A stretch of 64,000 nucleotides of DNA from Rhodoligotrophos appendicifer (GTDB lineage Bacteria > Pseudomonadota > Alphaproteobacteria > Rhizobiales > Im1). The notes under the pieces are model-generated. The model was not told where the DNA came from and ran no database searches. It worked only from the letters and a program-made list of their open reading frames with translations. Location of the stretch: assembly GCF_007474605.1 (NCBI RefSeq), contig NZ_VHKL01000002.1, forward strand, positions 186,001 through 250,000, written 5' to 3'. Shown in pieces: positions 33,715 through 41,023 of this stretch; position 1 is the first letter of the stretch, and every line of letters starts with the position of its first letter. A program made the position numbers and the translations under genes.

Positions 33715-35139
33715 TCAGGCTCCGGCACGGGGATCGATCGGGGTGATGGGACCCAGGTTCAAGACCTGTTCCAAGACCGCCGCAGCCGAGAGAAGCTCGG
33801 CCTCGGCTTGTGGCCGGGCGACGATCTGAAGCCCGACGGGCAGGCCTTCGGCGGTAAAGCCCGCCGGGATCGAGATTGCCGGCGAGGAGACGAGGGTGAT
33901 CGCGTAGACGATGGCCAGCCAGTCGATATAGGTCTCGAAGCGATGGCCGTCGCATTCGGCGAGATAGCGCTGTTCTGCCGGGAAGGCAGCGGTGATGGTG
34001 GCCGGACAGAGCAGCAGGTCATAAGTTTCGAAGAAGGTCGCCATGCGCTGGTAGAGGACGGCGCGTTGCGCCTGGGCGCGGGCGATGTCGCGGGACGTCA
34101 GCTTCAAGCCTTGCTCCACGTTCCAAATCACCTCCGGCTTCAACAAGCTGCGGTGGCTGTCATAGAGGCCGCCGAGGCCGATGGCGAAGTTCAAGGCCCG
34201 CAGGGTCTGGAAGCATTCATGAGCCTCGGAAAGGTCGGGATGGGCTTCCTCGACGATGACACCGGCGTCCACGAAGTCATGGGCTGCACGGCGGCAAATG
34301 CCGGCGACCTCCGGGTCCACGGGGGTGATGCCCAGCGTGGCGCTGAAGGCCACGCGCTTCGGGGCCTGCTTGGCGGCTGCAGCAGCGGCGAAGCTCGCAC
34401 CGACATGGGTGCGCGAGCGCGGATCGCGGCCATGGGCACCGGTCATGGCATCGAGCATGAGTGCGACGTCGGCCACGTTGCGCGCCATGGGTCCCTCGAC
34501 AGAGAGCGTGTCGTCGATGACGGAGCCCGGCGTTGTGGCAACCCTGCCGGGGGAGGGGCGCAAGCCCACGACACCGCAGAAGCTGGCAGGATTGCGGAGG
34601 GAGCCGCCCATGTCGGAGCCGTGGGCAAGCCAGGCCATGCCCGAGGCGAGGGCCGCGGCCGCACCGCCCGAGGAGCCGGCGACCGAGCGCGAGAGGTTCC
34701 AGGGATTGCGTGTCGTGCCGAAGACTTCATTGAAGGTCTGGGCGCCGGCGCCGAATTCAGGCGTGTTGGACTTGGCATAGACGATCCCGCCGGACCGCTC
34801 CAGGGTTTCAACCAGGATGTCGGATTCGTCCGGGATGGTGTCGGCAAAGATGGGCGAACCCTGGGTCGTGCGCACTCCCGCAACGGCGGTGAGGTCCTTG
34901 ATGGGTATCGGAAGACCGGCCAGGATCCCGCGTTCGGCCAGAGGCAGGTCGAGGAGGCGGCTGGCCTCGGCGCGGGCACGCTCGAAGCATAAGGTCGGGA
35001 GCGCATTGATGGCCGGGTTCACCGCGGCGACGCGCTGCTCCAAGGCATCCAGTAGGTCGTGAGGCGACAGGGTGCCGGCCCGCAGTCTCGCCACAATCCC
35101 GCTGGCGGGAGATCGGATCAATTCTTCGACGTCGCTCAT
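33715..35139 (-). CDS. Amidase signature family hydrolase
   Basis: 474 residues. The Ser-cisSer-Lys triad is intact: Lys81 (PIPIKDL), the Gly/Ser block SVAGSSGGAAAALASG (Ser156/157) and the nucleophile Ser180 (HGSDMGGSLRNPA). It hydrolyses an amide to an acid and ammonia. Substrate is not predictable, but the following cyclase-family gene, which also attacks amide- or lactam-like bonds, suggests sequential hydrolysis of one compound. CGGAG precedes the ATG. Divergent from the leader ORF and EamA exporter at 35312-36342. Confidence 0.92.
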   Translation of the reverse strand: MSDVEELIRSPASGIVARLRAGTLSPHDLLDALEQRVAAVNPAINALPTLCFERARAEASRLLDLPLAERGILAGLPIPIKDLTAVAGVRTTQGSPIFADTIPDESDILVETLERSGGIVYAKSNTPEFGAGAQTFNEVFGTTRNPWNLSRSVAGSSGGAAAALASGMAWLAHGSDMGGSLRNPASFCGVVGLRPSPGRVATTPGSVIDDTLSVEGPMARNVADVALMLDAMTGAHGRDPRSRTHVGASFAAAAAAKQAPKRVAFSATLGITPVDPEVAGICRRAAHDFVDAGVIVEEAHPDLSEAHECFQTLRALNFAIGLGGLYDSHRSLLKPEVIWNVEQGLKLTSRDIARAQAQRAVLYQRMATFFETYDLLLCPATITAAFPAEQRYLAECDGHRFETYIDWLAIVYAITLVSSPAISIPAGFTAEGLPVGLQIVARPQAEAELLSAAAVLEQVLNLGPITPIDPRAGA

Positions 35140-35311
35140 GGTTCGGCTCCGTTGGTGGCGAGACCTGAACCCGGATCGGAGACGACGTCAAGCAGGGAAG
35201 CCCAGCGTGCAGCAAAGCCATTTGACGGGGGCTTCGAATACGGTCTACGCCATGGATGGGCTGGCGCCGTTCACCCCGCAGAGGTTGAAGACCCAGCCCG
35301 AGGAGCGCCCC

Positions 35312-35392
35312 ATGACCGATGCCTACCCTTGGATGAAGCCTCTCCGGACCGTCCCGTTCGGGCCTCGGCAGAATGGGATGCTGGTCGCGTGA
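35312..35392 (+). CDS. 26-codon leader ORF coupled to the EamA transporter
   Basis: It begins MTDAYPWMKPL and ends NGMLVA, 26 residues. The ATG has a near-ideal ribosome site (GAGGAG, six bases upstream). Its TGA (35390-35392) overlaps the GTG start of the transporter (35389) as GTGA, and that GTG has no good ribosome site of its own, so the transporter is probably translated by termination-reinitiation. No resemblance recognised. Confidence 0.5.
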   Translation: MTDAYPWMKPLRTVPFGPRQNGMLVA

Positions 35393-36342
35393 GCCTCAAT
35401 CGCCGTCACCGAACGCGCTTCGGCATTCTGTTGGCGATCGCCGCTGCCGTGTCACTGGGTGTGAACGATGTCTCGGTGCCCGCAACCTATGCGGTGGGAT
35501 TTTCGCCGGCTACGGTCGTGTTCATCCGGTACAGCGTTCTGATGATGACGCTGCTGGTCGCCCTGCCGCTGCTCGGATTGCCGCTGAGACTGCCGCGGGG
35601 TCTCGCAAAACACGCCGCTGCCAGCGGATTTCTCGCCGCGATCGCGACCCTCTGTCTGCTCGCCTCGCTGGCCTTGATCCCGGTCAGTGTTGCCGTGGTC
35701 ACCTTCTATATCTTTCCGTTCGCCACGGCCTTGATGCTTTGCGCGCATGAGCGGCGAATGCCGTCGATCGTCGAGATCGTCTGCCCGCTCGTCGCCCTGG
35801 CCGGTATCGGCGCGGCGGTCGGCCTCAACGACGTCGCCCTCAACGTCACCGGACTGGTCCTGGTGGTCGCCGGCGCATTGTCGCATTCGGTGGCGATCTT
35901 CTGGAACAGCGTGGCCCTGCGCAGGGCCGATGGCACGGTCGTCACCTTCCACATGGCCATAGTGGGTGTCGCGACCGCGATCGGCTATCTCGCCCTCTCG
36001 GGCTCGTTTGCCATCGCGCCCTTTACATTCGCCGGATGGTCGCCCGTCTTGTTCGTGAGCGTGTTCTTCACGGTCGCCTTCATGTGCATGTTCAAGTCCG
36101 TCGAGCTTACCGGCGGCGCATCCACCTCGATGATCCTCAATATCGAGCCGATCATCGTGGTGATGCTCGCCGCCGTCTTCCTGGGCGAGGCGCTGACGTG
36201 GCCGCGGCTGATCGGCGGGTTTGCAGTCGTCGGAGCGGTGGTGGTCTCTGAGTTTTACCGCAGCCGTACCCTCATGGACCGGCTGCAAGCGAGATCAGGA
36301 AGCCCGCTTTCCACGGATGGCGCGGGAGCGGCCGGTCGCTGA
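35389..36342 (+). CDS. EamA/DMT-family transporter
   Basis: 317 residues from GTG 35389. Ten membrane helices in two EamA repeats can be traced, e.g. FGILLAIAAAVSLGVNDVSV, SVAVVTFYIFPFATALML, ALNVTGLVLVVAGALSHSVA and IEPIIVVMLAAVFLGEALTW. The last is the typical end-of-repeat block. DMT proteins usually export metabolites or amino acids, or act as permeases of unknown direction. The open frame continues upstream to 35059 but that part overlaps the amidase gene and is not hydrophobic. Context suggests handling of the substrate or product of the amidase/cyclase pair. Confidence 0.85.
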   Translation: MSLNRRHRTRFGILLAIAAAVSLGVNDVSVPATYAVGFSPATVVFIRYSVLMMTLLVALPLLGLPLRLPRGLAKHAAASGFLAAIATLCLLASLALIPVSVAVVTFYIFPFATALMLCAHERRMPSIVEIVCPLVALAGIGAAVGLNDVALNVTGLVLVVAGALSHSVAIFWNSVALRRADGTVVTFHMAIVGVATAIGYLALSGSFAIAPFTFAGWSPVLFVSVFFTVAFMCMFKSVELTGGASTSMILNIEPIIVVMLAAVFLGEALTWPRLIGGFAVVGAVVVSEFYRSRTLMDRLQARSGSPLSTDGAGAAGR

Positions 36343-36366
36343 GCCTCGCCACCCCTCGGTTGCACC

Positions 36367-36951
36367 CTAAAGAAACGAACCGAAGTCAGCCGACACGCCC
36401 GCCGCGAGGACCCCGATTTCCGAATTGCTGAAGATGTCGGAACTGGAGACGTTATCCAACGAATTTCCCTCGTCAGTAAGATATGGCGAGGGTGCTTCAG
36501 CTGCGATTTCGGCGGCGAGATCAGAAACCCACGCGTGATAGGCCTTGAGATCTGCAATTGCGCAATCAGTCATGCACATCTCATGATCTTGATGGTCATC
36601 GTCGTTGTCGTCGCGATCCCACACGGTCGCAATCAGCTCGGAATTCTCTTTCGAGAATTCCGAGTAGTTTCTCCAGTTCTCCATCGAAACACGAGCTGCT
36701 TCCAGAGCGGATGGGGTCACAGCAGAATCATCGCGCATCGCGTGATACCGCTGTGTCGCCACTTCCGAATTTCTTTCAGCCTCCTCGATGCTTCCGTCCT
36801 CAAAACCCAGGCCGTCCTCGCTTTCGCCTCGAGCAATCGCATCTAGAAAAGCGCGGTTCTCGTGAGCGAACTCGATGAGGTTCTTGACCTCCTCGGCATG
36901 TAATTTGAGATTTAAGCCCACTATTCCTGGTTCGTGTATGTTCCCAGACAT
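36367..36951 (-). CDS. Acidic hypothetical protein, lower GC than surroundings
   Basis: 194 residues from ATG 36951 (AAGGAG six to seven bases upstream). Not recognised. Very acidic and hydrophilic, with an Asp-rich run (WDRDDNDDDHQDHE) followed by CMTDC, long helical stretches (LKLHAEEVKNLIEFAHENRA) and a small-residue C-terminus (GVLAAGVSADFGSFL). No signal peptide or membrane helix. Base composition is near 53% GC by a 60-base sample, clearly below neighbours, and codon choice is less GC-biased, hinting at recent acquisition. Divergent from the aminotransferase gene. Confidence 0.65.
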   Translation of the reverse strand: MSGNIHEPGIVGLNLKLHAEEVKNLIEFAHENRAFLDAIARGESEDGLGFEDGSIEEAERNSEVATQRYHAMRDDSAVTPSALEAARVSMENWRNYSEFSKENSELIATVWDRDDNDDDHQDHEMCMTDCAIADLKAYHAWVSDLAAEIAAEAPSPYLTDEGNSLDNVSSSDIFSNSEIGVLAAGVSADFGSFL

Positions 36952-37080
36952 GGTTCGCTCCTTCACTGTTGCCGGATGGCAGGCGAAGGAGAGCCTCGAG
37001 AAAAGCCCGAGTTAAGGCGCGTTTACGGCCAAAACGATACGACCGTGCAACTGGCGACGGCCGGTCCTGCGCTTCAGTTT

Positions 37081-37110
37081 TTGACATTGGGACTCGGCCT
37101 CGCGCATTAT
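37081..37110 (+). promoter_or_regulatory. Probable sigma-70 promoter of the aminotransferase gene
   Basis: Consensus -35 TTGACA (37081-37086), 18-bp spacer, -10 CATTAT (37105-37110), 34 bp before the start codon at 37144. Best -35 match noted in the window. Confidence 0.5.
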
Positions 37111-37143
37111 GCGCCAACTTCCGAGAATAAAGGCCTCAGTCCC

Positions 37144-38535
37144 ATGAACAAGCTGTCAAACCTGTCGGTCCGCGACGTCGAGACCCTGATCCATCCCTAT
37201 ACCAATCTGGCAACCCACAGGGATGTCGGGCCACTGGTCATCGAGCGCGGCAAAGGCATCTATGTCTATGATGCCGAGGGACGCGAATATATCGAGGGTC
37301 TGGCCGGGTTGTGGTGCACGGCTCTGGGCTACAGCAACGAGGAGCTCGTCGAGGCTGCGGCCAAGCAGATGCGGACGATGCCCTATACTCATATCTTCGC
37401 GGGCAAAAGCCATGATCCGGCCATCGAGCTCGCCGAGAAGCTCAAGGAACTCGCGCCGCACAATGCCTCCAAGGTCCTGTTCTGCTCCTCGGGATCAGAA
37501 GCCAACGACCAGCAGGTGAAGCTCGCATGGTACCATGCGAATGCCATCGGCAAGCCGGAGAAGAAGAAGATCATCAGCCGGATCCGCGGCTATCACGGCG
37601 TCACCGTCGCTTCCGGGTCGCTGACGGGCCTGGCGCCGGTGCACATGGATTTCGACCTGCCGATCAAGAACATCCTGCATACCGAATGCCCGCATTACTA
37701 CCGGAACGCCCATGAGGGCGAGAGCGAGGCCGATTTCTCGAGCCGCATGGCCGCCAGCCTGGAGGCCATGATCGAACGCGAAGGGCCAGAGACGGTGGCC
37801 GCCTTCATCGCCGAGCCGATCATGGGCGCGGGTGGTGTTGTGGTGCCGCCGGAGGGCTATTTCGAGAAGATCCAAGCCATCTGCAAGAAGTACGACATTC
37901 GGTTCATCGCCGACGAGGTGATCTGCGGCTTCGGTCGGACCGGCAATTATTGGGGCTCCGAGACCTTCGGAATTACGCCCAATTCGATCTCGGTGGCCAA
38001 GGCCATCACCTCCGCCTATCTGCCGCTGGGGGCGATCACCATCGAAGAGGATGTCTATCAGGCGATGCTGGATGAGAGCCGCAAGATCGGCACCTTCGGT
38101 CACGGTTACACCTATACGGGTCACCCAGTCGCCGCCGCGGTGGCCCTGAAGACGCTCGAGATCTATGAACGCACCAAGATCATCGACCATGTGAAGAAGC
38201 TCGCTCCCGTGTTCGAAGGCCGCTTCAACAAGCTCATCGATCGGGAGATCGTGGGCGAGGTTCGCGCCAAGGGCATGATCGGGGCCGTCGAACTCGTCTC
38301 GGACAAGCGCACGAAGAAGCCCTTCGATCCCAAGGCGGGCGTCGGTGCCAAGACCATCGGCTTCATGCAGGCCAATGGCCTGATCGGCCGCGCGGTCGCC
38401 GGTGATTCCATCGCCTTGTGCCCGCCCTTGATCATCACCGAAGGTGAAATCAACGAGATGTTCGACCGGCTCGAGACGAGCCTCGACCAAACCCAGGCCT
38501 GGATCTCGAAGGAGGGGGTGAAGGCCGCCGCTTGA
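37144..38535 (+). CDS. Class III PLP aminotransferase (omega-transaminase)
   Basis: 463 residues from ATG 37144. The class III pattern is complete: YIEGLAGLWCTALGY, FCSSGSEANDQQVKLAWYH, GYHGVTVASGSLTG, IAEPIMGAGGVVVPPEGYF, FIADEVICGFGRTG and the PLP Lys in SVAKAITSAYLPLGA. Sequence style fits beta-alanine/taurine/putrescine:pyruvate transaminases or the diaminobutyrate-like group. It moves an amino group between an omega-amine and pyruvate or 2-oxoglutarate; the donor is not determinable. Monocistronic, with its own TTGACA promoter and a strong hairpin after the stop. The frame is open further upstream (to 36934) but overlaps the promoter. Confidence 0.9.
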   Translation: MNKLSNLSVRDVETLIHPYTNLATHRDVGPLVIERGKGIYVYDAEGREYIEGLAGLWCTALGYSNEELVEAAAKQMRTMPYTHIFAGKSHDPAIELAEKLKELAPHNASKVLFCSSGSEANDQQVKLAWYHANAIGKPEKKKIISRIRGYHGVTVASGSLTGLAPVHMDFDLPIKNILHTECPHYYRNAHEGESEADFSSRMAASLEAMIEREGPETVAAFIAEPIMGAGGVVVPPEGYFEKIQAICKKYDIRFIADEVICGFGRTGNYWGSETFGITPNSISVAKAITSAYLPLGAITIEEDVYQAMLDESRKIGTFGHGYTYTGHPVAAAVALKTLEIYERTKIIDHVKKLAPVFEGRFNKLIDREIVGEVRAKGMIGAVELVSDKRTKKPFDPKAGVGAKTIGFMQANGLIGRAVAGDSIALCPPLIITEGEINEMFDRLETSLDQTQAWISKEGVKAAA

Positions 38536-38547
38536 GGATGAATGTGT

Positions 38548-38579
38548 CCTTGGGCTTGGGGGGATCTTCAAGCCCAAGG
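38548..38579 (+). terminator. Perfect 11-bp stem-loop after the aminotransferase
   Basis: CCTTGGGCTTG (38548-38558) pairs with CAAGCCCAAGG (38569-38579) around a 10-base loop, 13 bp after the stop at 38535. A T tract is missing, so it may be a 3'-stabilising hairpin rather than a full intrinsic terminator. Confidence 0.5.
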
Positions 38580-38696
38580 TCCTGCTGCGGCTCGGCGTCG
38601 TCGCTTTGCTGCCATTATAAGATCGAGCAATTACCGCGTTGGCGGCCTCTTTGATCGGGACCTGCAATCCAGCGGGTCGAATCTGGAGGACCGATC

Positions 38697-39914
38697 ATGG
38701 CGCATACGATCATCGAGGATCTGGAGAAGCAAAGATTCCTCATACAGCCGCAGGCACCCCTTACGCCTGAGTGGTTAAGATCCGCGGAGACGGTGCGGAG
38801 CGTCGAGGGCGACTATCGGCGTCAGGGCATGGACGTGTCCCTGACAGACCCCGAGCCGGGCGAGAGGCTCGAACTCGACGTGACGTGCTTGAATCCAACC
38901 GAGACGATCACCGTATTCATGGACCGCCCGTTCCTTCACCAAACGATCGAAGGCTATGACCCGTTTGTGGACCGATCCTTGGTCGTGGTCGCTCCGGGCT
39001 CAGATCATCTCGGTGCGAACTTCATTCAGGTTTTCTTTCCGCTGGATCGCCCGCAGCCTGTTGTGAGGATGACCGGGGCAAATGTCGAGTATCGGATCGA
39101 TGAGGCGCTGTGGGAGGAAATTCTTGAGCACTATGAGAACGAGGTCTCCTGGGCCGCGGAGGCTCTCCAATCCCTGATGATCTCCGGCGTCAGTGTCACC
39201 TACGGCTCCCAGGCCCATCACGTGCCGCCGCATCTGCAACTCCAGGACGTCTTGCAGGCGGACTCCGGGGCCACCCGAGGTGTGGGTGGCGTGTCCACGT
39301 GGACCTTCGACGCGGAGGCAATTCGCTGGTCTCGCGGGGAAGAACCCTCCTCACCGGCCGCGCAGCAGGTGCAGACGCGCTATGAGCGGGACCTGGACGT
39401 CCTTGAGCAGGCCATCACCGCAGTTTACACGCGCAACGGCATGACCGCTGGCGTCCTCATGGGAGACGGCAGCCGGGAACTCGACGTCACCGCAAACAGC
39501 GAAACCGAGGACACCCTTACTTTCGTGCAGGGCTTGAAAGGCTTTCACCAGACGGTCGAAAACTTTTACCCATGGGAAGACAAGGCCATCGTGATCAGCG
39601 CGCCTTTCGCCACCGATGCGGCGGTGCCAACCGTCGTGGCGAGAACCGGCGCCCCGGGTCTCTTTCAAATCGGCGAGGGGCCGTCTGAAAACCTGATCCG
39701 CCTTTCGAGCGCAGCTTGGGAGCTTGCCCTGCAGGCGAGCGATGGCGACGCGACCGCCGCCGCCCAGGCCGTCGCCGCCGCAGTTGAGGAGCGGATGGTG
39801 TTCATCCTCAATCCGACCGGACAGTTGGTGCCAAGGTCGATTGCGGACGCGCTGCCAGGTGGACATGGGAGCGTTGAACCGCTTGCCCACTCCGATGAAT
39901 TGTTCCTGAGCTGA
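38697..39914 (+). CDS. Unrecognised 405-residue protein with internal duplication
   Basis: Not recognised. Two related halves are visible. Residues about 33-160 contain LDVTCLNPTETITVFMDRP, then FLHQTIEGYDPFVDRSLVVV. Residues about 238-365 contain LDVTANSETEDTLTFVQG, then GFHQTVENFYPWEDKAIVIS. Shared core: L-D-V-T, FxHQT/FHQT-[IV]-E, Y-[DP], D-[RK]-x-[LI]-V-[VI], followed by AP. There is no signal peptide or membrane segment; it is acidic and Gln/Ala rich at the end. The ribosome site is strong (GGAGG, seven bases from the ATG). Single-gene unit. No function is proposed. Confidence 0.75.
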   Translation: MAHTIIEDLEKQRFLIQPQAPLTPEWLRSAETVRSVEGDYRRQGMDVSLTDPEPGERLELDVTCLNPTETITVFMDRPFLHQTIEGYDPFVDRSLVVVAPGSDHLGANFIQVFFPLDRPQPVVRMTGANVEYRIDEALWEEILEHYENEVSWAAEALQSLMISGVSVTYGSQAHHVPPHLQLQDVLQADSGATRGVGGVSTWTFDAEAIRWSRGEEPSSPAAQQVQTRYERDLDVLEQAITAVYTRNGMTAGVLMGDGSRELDVTANSETEDTLTFVQGLKGFHQTVENFYPWEDKAIVISAPFATDAAVPTVVARTGAPGLFQIGEGPSENLIRLSSAAWELALQASDGDATAAAQAVAAAVEERMVFILNPTGQLVPRSIADALPGGHGSVEPLAHSDELFLS

Positions 39915-39961
39915 AGAGCTGCATCGGCTCCTAGGTGAGTGGACGCCGTGCTGCGTTCCAA

Positions 39962-39978
39962 ACGCCCAAAACGGGCGT
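39962..39978. repeat. Short hairpin in the gap after the duplicated-domain gene
   Basis: ACGCCC / GGGCGT around a 5-base loop. The whole 245-bp gap 39915-40159 is increasingly AT-rich toward 40159 and presumably holds the DUF1344 promoter, but no convincing -35/-10 pair could be assigned. Confidence 0.3.
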
Positions 39979-40159
39979 GACGGAATCGGGCAGGGAGTGA
40001 CTGTCCTGCAGCGCCATGCACATTACAACAAGTTAATCTATGTGACACAACTCTGCCACGAAGCAGGAGCGAAGTTGTCATCGCAGGATGACGGGAAAGT
40101 GGTAAACAAAACCAAAGATTTCCCGAAGATTTAACCTGCTTAGTCGATGGAGTTTCGAG

Positions 40160-40420
40160 ATGAAGCGTCGTATTGCTGTGGTGGCGGCGTCAGTCCTCTT
40201 TGCTACGTCCAGTCTGGCATTTGCGGCAGGGATGGCATCTACGGGAACAATCAAAAGCGTAAGTCCGAAGTCGCATATGCTTATGCTTGATAACGGTCAA
40301 AGTTATTCTGTGGCCAAGTCGGTCGATCTCAGCAAGTTCAAGACCGGCCAGAAGGTGGATATCCAGTATACAGTGAAGAACCAGAAGCAGACGGTCACGA
40401 GCCTGATGCCGTCTTCCTGA
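40160..40420 (+). CDS. DUF1344-family periplasmic protein
   Basis: 86 residues: Sec signal peptide MKRRIAVVAASVLFATSSLA with cleavage near AFAA, then a small beta domain (TGTIKSVSPKSHMLMLDNGQ, FKTGQKVDIQYTVKNQKQTV) of the DUF1344 type common in Rhizobiales. The domain resembles OB-like folds; function is not established. GGAG precedes the ATG by seven bases. Codon use is less GC-rich than neighbours. Followed by a good intrinsic terminator, so it is a single-gene transcript, probably abundant. Confidence 0.83.
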   Translation: MKRRIAVVAASVLFATSSLAFAAGMASTGTIKSVSPKSHMLMLDNGQSYSVAKSVDLSKFKTGQKVDIQYTVKNQKQTVTSLMPSS

Positions 40421-40440
40421 CGACCCAATATCCTCTCGGG

Positions 40441-40469
40441 AGCCCACCGCTCGCCGCGCTGGGCTTTTT
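40441..40469 (+). terminator. Intrinsic terminator of the DUF1344 gene
   Basis: AGCCCA (40441-40446) pairs with TGGGCT (40460-40465) and is followed directly by a T run (40465-40469), 20 bp after the stop. The loop contains further G/C pairing. Confidence 0.75.
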
Positions 40470-40564
40470 CATGACCAGGATCTGCTATAGCGTTGGTGAA
40501 GCGTTATCGGTTTCGACGTATCGTTGTCAGAGATGATGATGCAACCCGAGGAAGGGACCCTATC

Positions 40565-41017
40565 ATGGGACTATTCGATTTCATCAAGGACGCCGGAGCC
40601 AAATTGCTGGGCATCGGCGAAGCGAAGGCGGCCACACCGGTCACGGCGGAGGCACTCAAGAAGGCCGTTGAGGACATGGGCCTCAAGGCGGACGGGCTGA
40701 ATGTCGCGGTCGATGGCGACAAGGTTACGGTGTCGGGAAAGGCGACCACACCCGAAGAGGCTGAGAAGATCGTGCTCGCGGTGGGCAATACAGTGGGCGT
40801 CGCCAAGGTCGACAGCCAATTGACGACCGCGGCTGCGGGCGCCGCAGCGATCATGTATACCGTCAAGAAGGGCGACACACTCTGGAAGATCGCCGAGACG
40901 CATTACGGCAAGGGCAAGGGCGACAAATACAAGGAGATCGTCAAGGCGAACACGCCGCCGGTCAAGAATCCCGACCTCATCCAGCCGGGCTGGGTCTTGC
41001 GGATTCCTCCCCTGTAA
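40565..41017 (+). CDS. BON-LysM domain protein (Kbp/YgaU-like)
   Basis: 150 residues from ATG 40565 (GGAAGGGA just upstream). Order: short N-terminal helix (MGLFDFIKDAGAKLLG), BON domain (ALKKAVEDMGLKADGLNVAV, KVTVSGKATTPEEAEKIVLA), C-terminal LysM domain (YTVKKGDTLWKIAETHYGKG, ending PDLIQPGWVLRIPP). This is the architecture and length of E. coli Kbp (YgaU), a soluble K+-binding protein. No signal peptide, in line with the cytoplasmic location of Kbp. Function by family similarity only. Confidence 0.9.
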   Translation: MGLFDFIKDAGAKLLGIGEAKAATPVTAEALKKAVEDMGLKADGLNVAVDGDKVTVSGKATTPEEAEKIVLAVGNTVGVAKVDSQLTTAAAGAAAIMYTVKKGDTLWKIAETHYGKGKGDKYKEIVKANTPPVKNPDLIQPGWVLRIPPL

Positions 41018-41023
41018 GCGCCG

